DNA from: Myxococcota bacterium | Lineage (GTDB): Bacteria > Myxococcota > Polyangia > GCA-2747355 > JAKLHH01 | NCBI GenBank assembly: GCA_022710245.1 | Contig: JAKLHH010000212.1 | Coordinates: 1-9,419, forward strand | Length of the DNA stretch: 9,419 bases | Direction: 5' to 3' | In this document: positions 1 through 7,055 of the stretch, in pieces | How the letters are laid out: each line of letters begins with the position of its first letter | Numbering within the stretch: position 1 is the first letter of the stretch | The notes under the pieces: model-generated | Told to the model about the DNA's origin: nothing | What the model saw: only the letters and a program-made list of their open reading frames with translations | Databases searched by the model: none | Translations under genes and position numbers: made by a program

Positions 1-1468
1 CGCGCAGCGCGTGCCAGGTGGTCGTGCCGGCGGGAGCGACGTCCGCGCCGTTCACCCAGATCACGCTCTGGCGCGCGAGGGCCGGCTCGTCGGAGAGCGC
101 CTGATCGGCCCGCTCGAAGGCGCGCTGCACCGCCCGGTAGCCCAGCAGGCGCACCGGGAAGGCGAGCGGGGCGAGCAGCGCGTGGATCGCGAGGAGCACG
201 CCGGCAGCGACGCGCCAGCCGCGCCGGACCTCCGGCGCTGCCGACGACGGGGAGGCCGCCGCTCCGGTCGTGGGTCGCGGCCGCGGCCGCTCCGCCCGAT
301 CGCCCGCCAGCCAGCCCAGCGTCGACACCTGCCCGGCGAGGAGGGCGAAGGCGCCGATCCCGGCGAAGAGCAGCATGCGGTCCATGGGGATGGTCGCGCA
401 GGTCGGCAGCAGGCTGAGGAGCATCCCGCCAGCCCAGAAGCGAGCCTCGGGCTCCCGGAGCTGCCGGCGGAAGAGGAGGGCGAGCAGTCCGACCGCGAGC
501 ACCGCGGCGGCGGTCCAGGCGAGCTGCGCGGGCCGCGGCAGGATCAGCAGGAGGTCGGGCGAGAGGCGGGTCCACTGCCCGAGCAGCAGGGCGGGGAGCC
601 GCTCGGCGGCGGCCGCGAGGAACCCGAGCGGGTTGACGGCCGGGTCTTGATAGAAGCCGAGACCGGCGGTGCCGTAGCCGAGCGCGTGATAGCCGAGCTG
701 CCAGGCGACCACCACGACCCCGTAGGGCGAGAGCGCGAGGAGCCGCCGCGCGCCCGATCCGCCGTCGAGGAAGGCCTGGTAGGCGGCGATGTAGCCGAAC
801 GCGCCGAGGGCGGTCTCGCCGCCGAGGAGCGCCGCCGCCGAGGCGCCGAGCGCGAGGGCCAGGCTCACCGCGCCGCCCCCGCGTCGCCAGCGGACGTGCG
901 CGAGGATCGCCAGCACGCCGAAGCAGAAGGAGATGAGCGCGTTGCGGTTGCAGAGCCACGCGGCCGGCAGCACGTGCGTGTCGCTGACGGCGAAGAGCAG
1001 CGCCGCGAGCGCCGCCACCTCGGGACCGCGGCACAGTCGCCGCAGGAGGAGCGCCGTGAGCAGGATGGCCGCCGCGTACCAGAGCAGGGAGTGGACGTGC
1101 TGGAGCGCGATCCGATCGGGCCACAGCCGATAGTCGAGCACGTGCGTCGCCGCGCTGAGCGGTCGCAGGAACGCCCAGCGCGCTGCCGGGTGCGTCCACC
1201 ACGGCAGGAAGCCGACGTCGCGCATGGCGGCCCGCGTGGTCTCGTCGGGGCAGAAGCTGAAGAGCTCGAGGTAGACGTTGCGGGTGGCGCCGAGGCCGGG
1301 GATGGGAACGCCCTGGAGCCTCGCGCGCTGCACGACGTCGTCGACGCCGACGCCGCCGAGGCCGAGGCTCAGCGCCGGCGCCGCGAGGAGCGCGCCGCAG
1401 AGCGCGAGGGCCCAGGGCCCGCGGCGGCCGGCGAGGAACGCGACCGCTCTCCTCAGCGCCGCGAGCAC
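1..1468 (-). CDS. Polytopic membrane protein, GT-C glycosyltransferase-like (3' end beyond window)
   Basis: Minus-strand frame that stays open to the left edge, so the C-terminus is missing; about 489 codons are visible. Numbering is from the GTG at 1468. The product has roughly nine or ten hydrophobic segments, starting near residues 18-39. An Asp-Asp pair at 43-44 follows the first segment, in what would be the first extracytoplasmic loop. Next come FLRPLS and the HVHSLLWY motif (about 124-131). A Pro/Arg/Ala-rich hydrophilic stretch lies near 390-418. After a last membrane segment, a soluble tail begins near 440. In GT-C enzymes (PMT, ArnT, PglB types) an acidic residue in the first periplasmic loop is catalytic, and the layout fits that, but no family-specific motif proves it. 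The GTG start is chosen because GAGGAG lies 6 nt upstream. An ATG at 1501 is possible but has no Shine-Dalgarno sequence. It follows the methyltransferase by 44 nt (11 nt from the ATG), so co-transcription is likely. Lipid-linked sugar transfer is inference. Confidence 0.72.
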   Translation of the reverse strand, partial: MLAALRRAVAFLAGRRGPWALALCGALLAAPALSLGLGGVGVDDVVQRARLQGVPIPGLGATRNVYLELFSFCPDETTRAAMRDVGFLPWWTHPAARWAFLRPLSAATHVLDYRLWPDRIALQHVHSLLWYAAAILLTALLLRRLCRGPEVAALAALLFAVSDTHVLPAAWLCNRNALISFCFGVLAILAHVRWRRGGGAVSLALALGASAAALLGGETALGAFGYIAAYQAFLDGGSGARRLLALSPYGVVVVAWQLGYHALGYGTAGLGFYQDPAVNPLGFLAAAAERLPALLLGQWTRLSPDLLLILPRPAQLAWTAAAVLAVGLLALLFRRQLREPEARFWAGGMLLSLLPTCATIPMDRMLLFAGIGAFALLAGQVSTLGWLAGDRAERPRPRPTTGAAASPSSAAPEVRRGWRVAAGVLLAIHALLAPLAFPVRLLGYRAVQRAFERADQALSDEPALARQSVIWVNGADVAPAGTTTWHALR

Positions 1469-1474
1469 GACTCG

Positions 1475-1480
1475 CTCCTC
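1475..1480 (-). promoter_or_regulatory. Ribosome binding site for the membrane protein (GTG start)
   Basis: On the minus strand GAGGAG stands 6 nt before the GTG at 1468. No comparable purine run precedes the alternative ATG at 1501. This is what decides the start for the membrane protein. Confidence 0.5.
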
Positions 1481-1512
1481 ACGTCGTCCGGGGCGGGCCA
1501 TGGTCGGCGCGG

Positions 1513-2253
1513 CTAGCGCGCCGGCGCCAGCCAGGCGCTGGTCTCGTAGCAGGAGAGCAGGTGACGGCTCTTCCTGGCCAGCGTGAACCCGTGCTCCTCG
1601 AGGCGTTCGACCAGCGGGTAGTCGAGGTACTCTCCGAAGTGCTTCTCGATGACGAGGCGTCCGATCCAGCTGAAGAGCGCGGCGACGACGCGGTTCTTCG
1701 GCTTGACGCAGTCACAGAAGACGAAGCGCCCCCCCGGCTTCAGCCAGCGCGCCACCTGTGCCAGCAGGAGATCACGGGTCCAGCGCGGGAGCTCGTGCAT
1801 GCCGAGGGAGATGACCACCGCCGCGAACTGGCCCTCGGGGAAGCGCAGCGTCGAGACCTCGGCCTCCCTGAGCTCGACGTTCTGGATCCCCGCGCGCTCC
1901 AGGCGCCGGCGGGCCCTCTTCAGCATGCTCGGCGTCAGGTCGACGCCGATGACGCGCTCGAACCGGCGAGCGAGCTCGATGGTGACGCCGCCAGTGCCGC
2001 AGCAGAGCTCCAGCACCGGACCCTCCACCTCGCCCACCGCGAAGTCGGCCACCTCGCGCCGCAGAGCCCGGACGCGGCCCGCGCTCCAGACCAGGCACTG
2101 GAGCTCGTACTGCGGCGCGACCCGCGCGAACTTGGCGCGCATCCGCTGGAAGAACTCGGTCCGTTGAGTCGCCGGAGGGCTGGGGGCGATGGGTCCGACG
2201 AGCGCAGAGAGGGAGTCCTCGACAACGTCAGCGGTGGCGGTGGCGTCGATCAT
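1513..2253 (-). CDS. Class I SAM-dependent methyltransferase, UbiE/MenG-like
   Basis: A 246-residue soluble cytoplasmic protein with a Rossmann-type methyltransferase core. Motif I is VLELCCGTG (residues 80-88), which binds S-adenosylmethionine. The acidic residue at the end of strand 2 is D105 in GVDLTPSML. A SLGMHEL segment (149-155) follows, then the LKPGGRFVFCD strand (171-181). The N-terminal part around 42-60 (FARVAPQYEL...) resembles the start of UbiE/MenG quinone methyltransferases. The FGEYLDYPLVERLEEHGF segment (206-223) resembles the substrate-side helices of that group. The first 30 residues are Ala/Thr/Pro-rich and probably disordered. The ATG at 2253 has AGGAG 9 nt upstream. The substrate is unknown. 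Quinone synthesis is not supported by neighbours: the next gene is a membrane protein, so modification of a lipid or sugar intermediate is equally possible. The fold call is firm, the reaction is open. Confidence 0.9.
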   Translation of the reverse strand: MIDATATADVVEDSLSALVGPIAPSPPATQRTEFFQRMRAKFARVAPQYELQCLVWSAGRVRALRREVADFAVGEVEGPVLELCCGTGGVTIELARRFERVIGVDLTPSMLKRARRRLERAGIQNVELREAEVSTLRFPEGQFAAVVISLGMHELPRWTRDLLLAQVARWLKPGGRFVFCDCVKPKNRVVAALFSWIGRLVIEKHFGEYLDYPLVERLEEHGFTLARKSRHLLSCYETSAWLAPAR

Positions 2254-2487
2254 CTCGTTCTTCTCCTCTCGCTCTTGTGCGCTTCCCTCAGAGCGTCAGC
2301 ACGGAGCGTGCCACTCGAGCACCCCTCCCTCCTGGCCTCGCGTGCCCTGCAACCGCGCGGGGATCCGAGCGTCGATGAGGACGCTCGCCGCCGGGCGCCG
2401 GTGCGAGCGATGACGACACCCCCACCCGATGATGAGTGTGCCCCCAGATCACGCGCTCGGGGAGCTCGCCGCCGTACGTGCCGTGCC

Positions 2488-2680
2488 TCAGTGGAGGTCG
2501 GCGACCTTCATGGCGGCGTCGAAGACCGCGCAGGCGGTCCACGGTGGCGGAGGGGCTCTTCGCCGAGGCTGAGCGCCTGCATCGTCGACGGTCACCTCGA
2601 GCGCGTGGCCTCCCCCCGCTGCCGGAGGCTCCGAGCAGGGCTCGGCAGCCGGCCAAGATCAAGGTGGGGTAGATGTAGAT
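2488..2680 (-). pseudogene. Possible decayed reading frame (frame-shifted remnant)
   Basis: Reading the minus strand and switching frame, a plausible protein end can be pieced together. A hydrophobic stretch ends in a lipobox-like LILAGC (2662-2645). It is followed by GHALEVTVDDAG, then ALSLGEEPL in another frame, then TACAVFDAAMKVADLH and a TGA at 2490-2488. Each piece has normal residue composition, while the surrounding frames are Arg/Pro-rich noise. This would need two or more indels and has no clear start codon. I do not recognise the parent family. It may also be chance. Confidence 0.2.
2627..2650. repeat. GC-rich inverted repeat (hairpin)
   Basis: GGCTCCGAGC and GCTCGG-C-AGCC form a 10-bp stem with one bulged C and a 3-nt loop (AGG). 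There is no T-run on either side, so it is not a standard intrinsic terminator. It lies about 105 nt upstream of the propeller gene. Confidence 0.35.
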
Positions 2681-2754
2681 CCGCAGGTGGCGATCACGAC
2701 GGCGCTCTAGCTCGGGGACCAGGAGACAGCGCCGGAAGCAACCAGGAGAAGGAC

Positions 2755-3756
2755 ATGTCGGACAAGGCGAAGCCGACGGGAGCGAACCCCAGGCGCGCGA
2801 AGCCGAAGACCGGCGCGAAGCCTGCAGCCGGGGCTGGCGCGAAGCCGGCGGCCAGGGCCCGCGCGAAGGCCCCGGGACGGTCCGCCCGGGCGCCCGGCGG
2901 GTCCGAGCGGGCTCCTGGCCGGAGGGCCCGAACGGAGACAGCTTCGAGGCAGACCAGGACAGGCGCCGCGCCGTCGATCTGGCGCGACGTGATGCGGTGG
3001 AGACCGGGGACGCCGCTTTACTCGTGGTACCACGTGCTCTGGTCGCCCACCCTGGGAGCGTGGGTCGCGGCCAGCTCGCACAAGACCGCCGTGTCGAGCG
3101 ACGGGGTGCGCTGGAGTGAGTCGAGGAAGGTCGCGGACGTCTTCCACGTCGCCGACAGCGGCAGCGAGCTCATCGGAGTACCGGGCAGCGGCCCGGGCGT
3201 CCTCTCCTCGCAGGACGGTCTGACCTGGGCCACGCACCCGGGCCCGGCGACCACCGACGACGCCGCCACGGCGCTGGTGGCGGACGAGGCCGGTCTGGTG
3301 CTCGTCGCCTGCCCGTCCGGGGAGCCCCCGACGACTGCTGTGTTTCGCTCGACCGACGGTGCGCGCACGTGGCGTCGTGGACCATCGGTGCCGAGGCTGT
3401 GGTCGCTATGGTCGGGCGCTCCGGGGCTCCTCGTCGGAGCCGGAGTCGGCGGCGCGCTCGTGGTCTCCCGCGACGCTGGCGAGACCTTCACCACGGTCGA
3501 CGTCGGCCGGTCGCGTGATCTGCGCGCGGTGCACGGGGGCGGCGGGCTCATCGTGGTCGTCGGTGAGGAGGGCGCGGCGCTCGCGTCGACGGATGGCGCC
3601 GCGACGTTCCGCCCGCTCACCCTGCCCGAGCTGCGCGGTCAGGCCCGGCTCGAGGGGGTCTGGGTGAGCCGGAGGGCGCGAGCACCGCGAGGGCGCCGAT
3701 CAACGCGGCCACCACCTGGCCGCGAGGAGCTGAAGCGTGGGAAGCTGGCACCGTGA
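2755..3756 (+). CDS. BNR-repeat beta-propeller protein with basic low-complexity N-terminal tail
   Basis: 333 residues from the ATG at 2755, which has AGGAG 6 nt upstream; the frame stays open further upstream, but that part is antisense to the methyltransferase. Residues 1-74 form a Lys/Arg/Ala/Pro-rich tail with repeated AKP units, like histone H1-type tails. No signal peptide or membrane segment is seen, so a cytoplasmic location is inferred. From about 88 onward there are five blade repeats, each ending in a BNR/Asp-box-like motif: SSDGVRW (114-120), SSQDGLTW (151-158), STDGARTW (199-206), SRDAGETF (238-245) and STDGAATF (278-285). They are spaced 37-48 residues apart. A sixth blade opens with RLEGVWVS (299-305), then the sequence becomes Arg/Pro-rich to the stop, which suggests a frameshift or decay. 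Such propellers occur in sialidases and Ycf48-like assembly factors. Sialidase catalytic residues are not recognisable, so a binding role is more likely. The function is unknown. Confidence 0.82.
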   Translation: MSDKAKPTGANPRRAKPKTGAKPAAGAGAKPAARARAKAPGRSARAPGGSERAPGRRARTETASRQTRTGAAPSIWRDVMRWRPGTPLYSWYHVLWSPTLGAWVAASSHKTAVSSDGVRWSESRKVADVFHVADSGSELIGVPGSGPGVLSSQDGLTWATHPGPATTDDAATALVADEAGLVLVACPSGEPPTTAVFRSTDGARTWRRGPSVPRLWSLWSGAPGLLVGAGVGGALVVSRDAGETFTTVDVGRSRDLRAVHGGGGLIVVVGEEGAALASTDGAATFRPLTLPELRGQARLEGVWVSRRARAPRGRRSTRPPPGREELKRGKLAP

Positions 3757-3792
3757 CTCCGATCCTGTCGTCGCGTCGTCTTTCAGGCCAGA

Positions 3793-3819
3793 CGCCGGTC
3801 AGGACCGCCCGACCCGGCG
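3793..3819. terminator. Candidate hairpin in the convergent gap
   Basis: CGCCGGTC pairs with GAC-C-CCGGCG, giving an 8-bp stem with one bulged C around a 10-nt loop. It lies 36 nt past the stop of the propeller gene and about 60 nt past the receptor stop on the other strand. No T-tract follows on either strand, so termination is only suggested by stem strength and position. Confidence 0.3.
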
Positions 3820-3852
3820 CAATCCATGGAGGGCCAGGTTGCGTTTGGGTGA

Positions 3853-3879
3853 AGCGACGGTGACATGAACCGTCTCGCT
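3853..3879 (-). terminator. Candidate hairpin at the 3' end of the TonB-receptor operon
   Basis: On the minus strand AGCG-AG-ACGGT pairs with ACCGT-CGCT around a 7-nt loop, with a 2-nt bulge. The stem begins at the last base of the receptor stop codon (TGA, 3881-3879). There is no T-run after it. Position supports a role in ending or stabilising the operon transcript, but the missing U-tract keeps confidence low. Confidence 0.3.
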
Positions 3880-6800
3880 CAATACTCCACGGTGAGGCTG
3901 AGGCTGAAGTCGCGCCCCGGCGTGTAGCTGTCCACCACGAGCTCGTGGCCGGTGGCCTCGTCCTTCTGGGTCAGCTCGTGACGGAGGTTGAGCAGGTTCC
4001 TGGCCTTCAGGCTGAGGCTGAGGTAGCGGTTGAGCCGCTGGCTCGCCACCAGATCGAGGCGGTGGTAGGGCTGCTCGTACTCGTCGGGGCGCCCGGCCGA
4101 GCCCACCTCCGAGATGCGGGGGCCGTAGACGTTGTAGAGGAGGCGCGCGGAGGTGCCCAGGCGGACGCTGTCGTAGGCCAGGAAGAGGTTCACCACCCAG
4201 GGGGACTGCCCCTGCAGCGGCCGGCTGCGGTTGGTGGAGACCATCGACGAGCCCTCGGCGAGCTCGACGCGGGAGAAGATGAAGGAGAGGTTCCCGCCGA
4301 GGGTGAGGTCGCGTAGCCTGCGGTGGATGAAGCCCAGCCGCTTGCGCGCCTCCAGCTCCACTCCCACGTTGTTGGCGCCGGCCGCGTTCTGCGGCTCGAG
4401 GGTCACCGCGGCGCCGGCCACGGCGACGAGCTCGATCGGATCGGTGAAGCGCTTGTAGAACGCAGCCACCGAGACCGACTCGAGACGGCTCGGGTACCAC
4501 TCCCAGCGCAGGTCGAGGTTGTCGAGCATGGCGCGGCCGAGCTGTGGGTTGCCGCGGTACTGCTTGCCGGTGTCGGGGTCGTCGAAGGGCGCGGGCGAGA
4601 GCTCGCGGGTCTGCGGGCGGTTCAGCGTACGACTATAGCCTGCCCGGAAGACGTGCTGGGGACCGAACGGCCGGTAGGAGAGCGTCAGGGTCGGCAGCGC
4701 GTCGAGCGTCGAGGGCTGCGCCCTGATCGGCTCAGCGCCCTCGCCGGCGAAGAGCTGGAAGGTCTCCACCGTGCGATCAGATTGCTCCAGCCTCACCCCG
4801 GCCATCAGCAGCAGCGGCCGCGCCAGCGGCAGCTCCGTCATCACGTACCCGCAGTAGAGCGTCTGATCGGCCCGGTAGTTGTCAGTCTCCCGCGTGCTCT
4901 CGAGGAACCGGAAACCGCTCTCCCCGATGTGCGCCGGTACGAAGAGCTGCTCGGGCGGCAGGCTGAGCGCCGAGGGGTCCGAGGGCGAGCCGGTGAAGCT
5001 GAAGCGGCGCGTGTCGACCTCACGGTTCGAGAACCCCACGTTGGCTCCGGCCTTCACCTTCGCCTCCAGGCCGCGCCACTGCCGGAAGCGCAGGGTGAGG
5101 TCCAGCGAGACGTCGTGGTTGAGGTCGAGGAGCGTGGAGTAGAAGCGCTGGTTGCCGTCGGGGCGGTTGGAGATCACGAAGACGCCTGGCTGCGAGGCCT
5201 CCTCGTCGTAGCGGGTCGAGCGGCGGTCCGGCTCGTCGAGCGTGGCCGTCGAGAAGGCGTAGCGCCAGTCGAGCGCCAGGCCGAGGCCCTGTCTCCCGGC
5301 CGGCAGCCGCCTGAGCTCGTGCTCACCGGCCAGCTGGCCGAAGGTCAGCATTCGCTCGCGGAACCAGACGCGCGTACCCCGCTTGGTGGTGACAGAGTCG
5401 GCGTCGAAGCCCTCGATGCGGCGCGCCTCGTCCTCGAGGATGCGCACCATCATGGCGGTGAGCCTGAGCTTGTGCTTGCCGCCGGCCAGGTCGAGGCCGG
5501 TGGTCCCGACTGTGGAGAGCTTGACCTCGTGCTCCACCTCGGTGGAGGTCAGGCGGTCGCCGACCTCGAGGCCGGCCGCGCCGATCCGCAGGTTCGGGAG
5601 GAGCGGGTCCCGCAGCACGCGGCGCCACTCGTTGTCGTAGCCGAAGGAGAACAGGAAGCCGGCGCGACCGCCGCGCACCTTGCCGCTGGTGCCGATGGTG
5701 CCGCTCAGGCCCAGGTCAGGCCAGAGCCGGCGCTCGGGCAGCCCCCAGTTCCCTGGCATCGCCTCGCCGAAGGCCTCCAGCTCCTCCTCGGTGTAGCCCG
5801 GCGCGAAGGCGCTCTTCAGCTGGATCTTGCCTCTGTCGGACGCGGCCCGGACGACGTCCGGCAGCGCCCGCCGGCCGGCCCCGAAGGTGATCCAGTCGCT
5901 GCCTCCGCTGTCCGCCGGGGTGATGGTCCTGCGCCCGATGGAGGCGTCGTTGACCCCCACCGAGACGCCGAGGTTCGCGTGGAACCTGGCCGGGAAGCCG
6001 CGCGTGCGGAGTTGCACCATGCCGCCGCTGAAGTCGCCGGGGAGGTCCGGCGTGTAGGTCTTCTGGATCGCGATGTCCTCGAGGACCCCGACGGGGAACA
6101 TGTCGAGCGGCACCACTCGCCGCTCGGGCTCCGGGCTGGGCAGCGCGGAGGAGTTCAGGGTGGTCGACGAGTAGCGCTCGCCGAGCCCGCGGATGTAGAC
6201 ATACTTGCCGCCGACGACCGTGATGCCGGAGACGCGGCCGAGCGCCGAGGCCGCGTCCGAGTCGCCCGTCTTGGACCACTGCTCGGCGCCGATCAGCTCC
6301 GTGACCGTGCTGGCCTCGCGCCGGAGCTCCAGCAGGCCCGCGGTGCCGCCGACGATGCGCGGTGCGACCACGGTGTAGTCCTCGAGCTGCACGGCGGCTG
6401 CGGTCAGCCGGAGGCGGAGCGGCCGGGCGAGGCCCGCGGCGCTCACCACCACGCCCGGGACCGTCTCGGTGGCGAAGCTGGGGTGGATGACGGTGAGCTC
6501 ATGGACGCCCACCGGCAGGCGCATGGTGAAGCTCCCGTCGGGGCCGCTGCGGCCCTCGGCCGCCGTGCCCCTCGCGAAGACGCGAGCGTCGGCCACCGGG
6601 GCTCCGTCCTTGGCATCGACGAGGCTGCCCTGCACAGCGACCCTCGGCCTATCGTCGCGGCGCGCGACGCCGGGGCGGTGCCCCGCCCCGGGTGCCTCCA
6701 CCTCGAGCAGCGGCGGCTGCCCCCGTCGCAGGTTGATCAGCGCCTCGGTCGTCTCGCCCGCGACGATGCGCACCGCGCCGGCGGCCTGCTCCTGGCCCTC

Positions 6801-7055
6801 GCTCTGCACCCGGAGCGGGTGCTGGCCCGGAGGCAAGTCGAGCACGAACGCCCCATCGGCGTTGCTGCGGAGCTCGCTCCTGCCCACGCGGACCCTCACC
6901 CCCGCGCGCGGCGCTCCCTCGGCGTCGAAGACGACCCCGCGCAGGGTGCCCCGGGCTGGCGGCGAGTCAGCGGCCGCGTCGGCCGGCACCGAGAGGGCGA
7001 GACCGCAGAGCGCGCTCAGCCCCGTGACGGCGCGAACCACCGTCGCTAGCTGCAT
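3879..7055 (-). CDS. TonB-dependent outer-membrane receptor with two carboxypeptidase-regulatory-like domains
   Basis: 1058 residues. It has a signal peptide (about 1-29, ending ADAAAD). Two CarboxypepD-reg-like Ig-fold domains follow, at about 36-110 (GTLRGVVFDAEGAPRAGVRV, then NADGAFVLDLPPGQH) and about 139-218 (VQGSLVDAKDGAPVADARVF, then GPDGSFTMRLPVGVHELTV). EDYTVVA (225-231) is a possible TonB box. The plug (about 245-355) carries YVYIRGLGERYSS, LPSPEPERRVVPLDMFP and KTYTPDLPGDFSGG, motifs typical of one large subfamily of TonB-dependent receptors. The rest is a beta-barrel with alternating aromatic strands, ending in SLTVEY; the C-terminal aromatic suits BAM-mediated insertion. The frame is open well upstream to 7778, but that part lies antiparallel to nothing it needs: it overlaps the TPR gene on the same strand in another frame. 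The ATG at 7055 opens the signal peptide and has GGAGGA upstream. The gene overlaps the TPR stop by 10 nt. The substrate is unknown; no siderophore, cobalamin or sugar genes are nearby. Some relatives (Oar-like) are tied to protein export. Confidence 0.95.
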   Translation of the reverse strand: MQLATVVRAVTGLSALCGLALSVPADAAADSPPARGTLRGVVFDAEGAPRAGVRVRVGRSELRSNADGAFVLDLPPGQHPLRVQSEGQEQAAGAVRIVAGETTEALINLRRGQPPLLEVEAPGAGHRPGVARRDDRPRVAVQGSLVDAKDGAPVADARVFARGTAAEGRSGPDGSFTMRLPVGVHELTVIHPSFATETVPGVVVSAAGLARPLRLRLTAAAVQLEDYTVVAPRIVGGTAGLLELRREASTVTELIGAEQWSKTGDSDAASALGRVSGITVVGGKYVYIRGLGERYSSTTLNSSALPSPEPERRVVPLDMFPVGVLEDIAIQKTYTPDLPGDFSGGMVQLRTRGFPARFHANLGVSVGVNDASIGRRTITPADSGGSDWITFGAGRRALPDVVRAASDRGKIQLKSAFAPGYTEEELEAFGEAMPGNWGLPERRLWPDLGLSGTIGTSGKVRGGRAGFLFSFGYDNEWRRVLRDPLLPNLRIGAAGLEVGDRLTSTEVEHEVKLSTVGTTGLDLAGGKHKLRLTAMMVRILEDEARRIEGFDADSVTTKRGTRVWFRERMLTFGQLAGEHELRRLPAGRQGLGLALDWRYAFSTATLDEPDRRSTRYDEEASQPGVFVISNRPDGNQRFYSTLLDLNHDVSLDLTLRFRQWRGLEAKVKAGANVGFSNREVDTRRFSFTGSPSDPSALSLPPEQLFVPAHIGESGFRFLESTRETDNYRADQTLYCGYVMTELPLARPLLLMAGVRLEQSDRTVETFQLFAGEGAEPIRAQPSTLDALPTLTLSYRPFGPQHVFRAGYSRTLNRPQTRELSPAPFDDPDTGKQYRGNPQLGRAMLDNLDLRWEWYPSRLESVSVAAFYKRFTDPIELVAVAGAAVTLEPQNAAGANNVGVELEARKRLGFIHRRLRDLTLGGNLSFIFSRVELAEGSSMVSTNRSRPLQGQSPWVVNLFLAYDSVRLGTSARLLYNVYGPRISEVGSAGRPDEYEQPYHRLDLVASQRLNRYLSLSLKARNLLNLRHELTQKDEATGHELVVDSYTPGRDFSLSLTVEY

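Larger units (their letters stand above)
2254..2754. other. Divergent intergenic region (501 bp) without an intact gene
   Basis: This gap separates the methyltransferase start (minus) from the propeller gene start (plus), so promoters for both must lie here. I see no convincing -35/-10 pair. Small inverted repeats are present. GCACG-3-CGTGC lies at 2299-2311, about 46 nt upstream of the methyltransferase ATG, and could be an operator. A GC-rich hairpin lies at 2627-2650. Frames here are short and Arg-rich, and do not look like coding sequence. The minus strand between about 2680 and 2488 shows fragments of protein-like sequence in shifting frames (see finding). Confidence 0.6.

Noticed and set aside
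11..1516. 501-codon open frame on the plus strand
   Set aside because: Product is Arg/Glu/Gly-rich with no fold-like pattern; it mirrors the membrane-protein gene on the minus strand and arises from high GC.
2426..2452. GHTHH motif in a minus-strand frame, like the histidine motif of metallophosphoesterases
   Set aside because: No other metallophosphoesterase motif is near it and the frame is Arg-rich noise; judged chance.
1561..2754. Upstream extension of the propeller frame (about 398 residues before the ATG at 2755)
   Set aside because: Most of it is antisense to the methyltransferase and has no protein-like pattern; the ATG at 2755 has a good ribosome binding site.
2767..2870. Regularly spaced GCGAAGCC octamers, considered as a regulatory repeat or CRISPR-like array
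   Set aside because: Spacings are 30, 18 and 24 nt, all multiples of three, and each encodes an AKP unit in frame, so they are coding repeats.
4323..7049. 908-codon open frame on the plus strand opposite the receptor
   Set aside because: It lies fully antisense to a clearly recognisable TonB-dependent receptor and has Arg/Glu/His-rich, low-information content.
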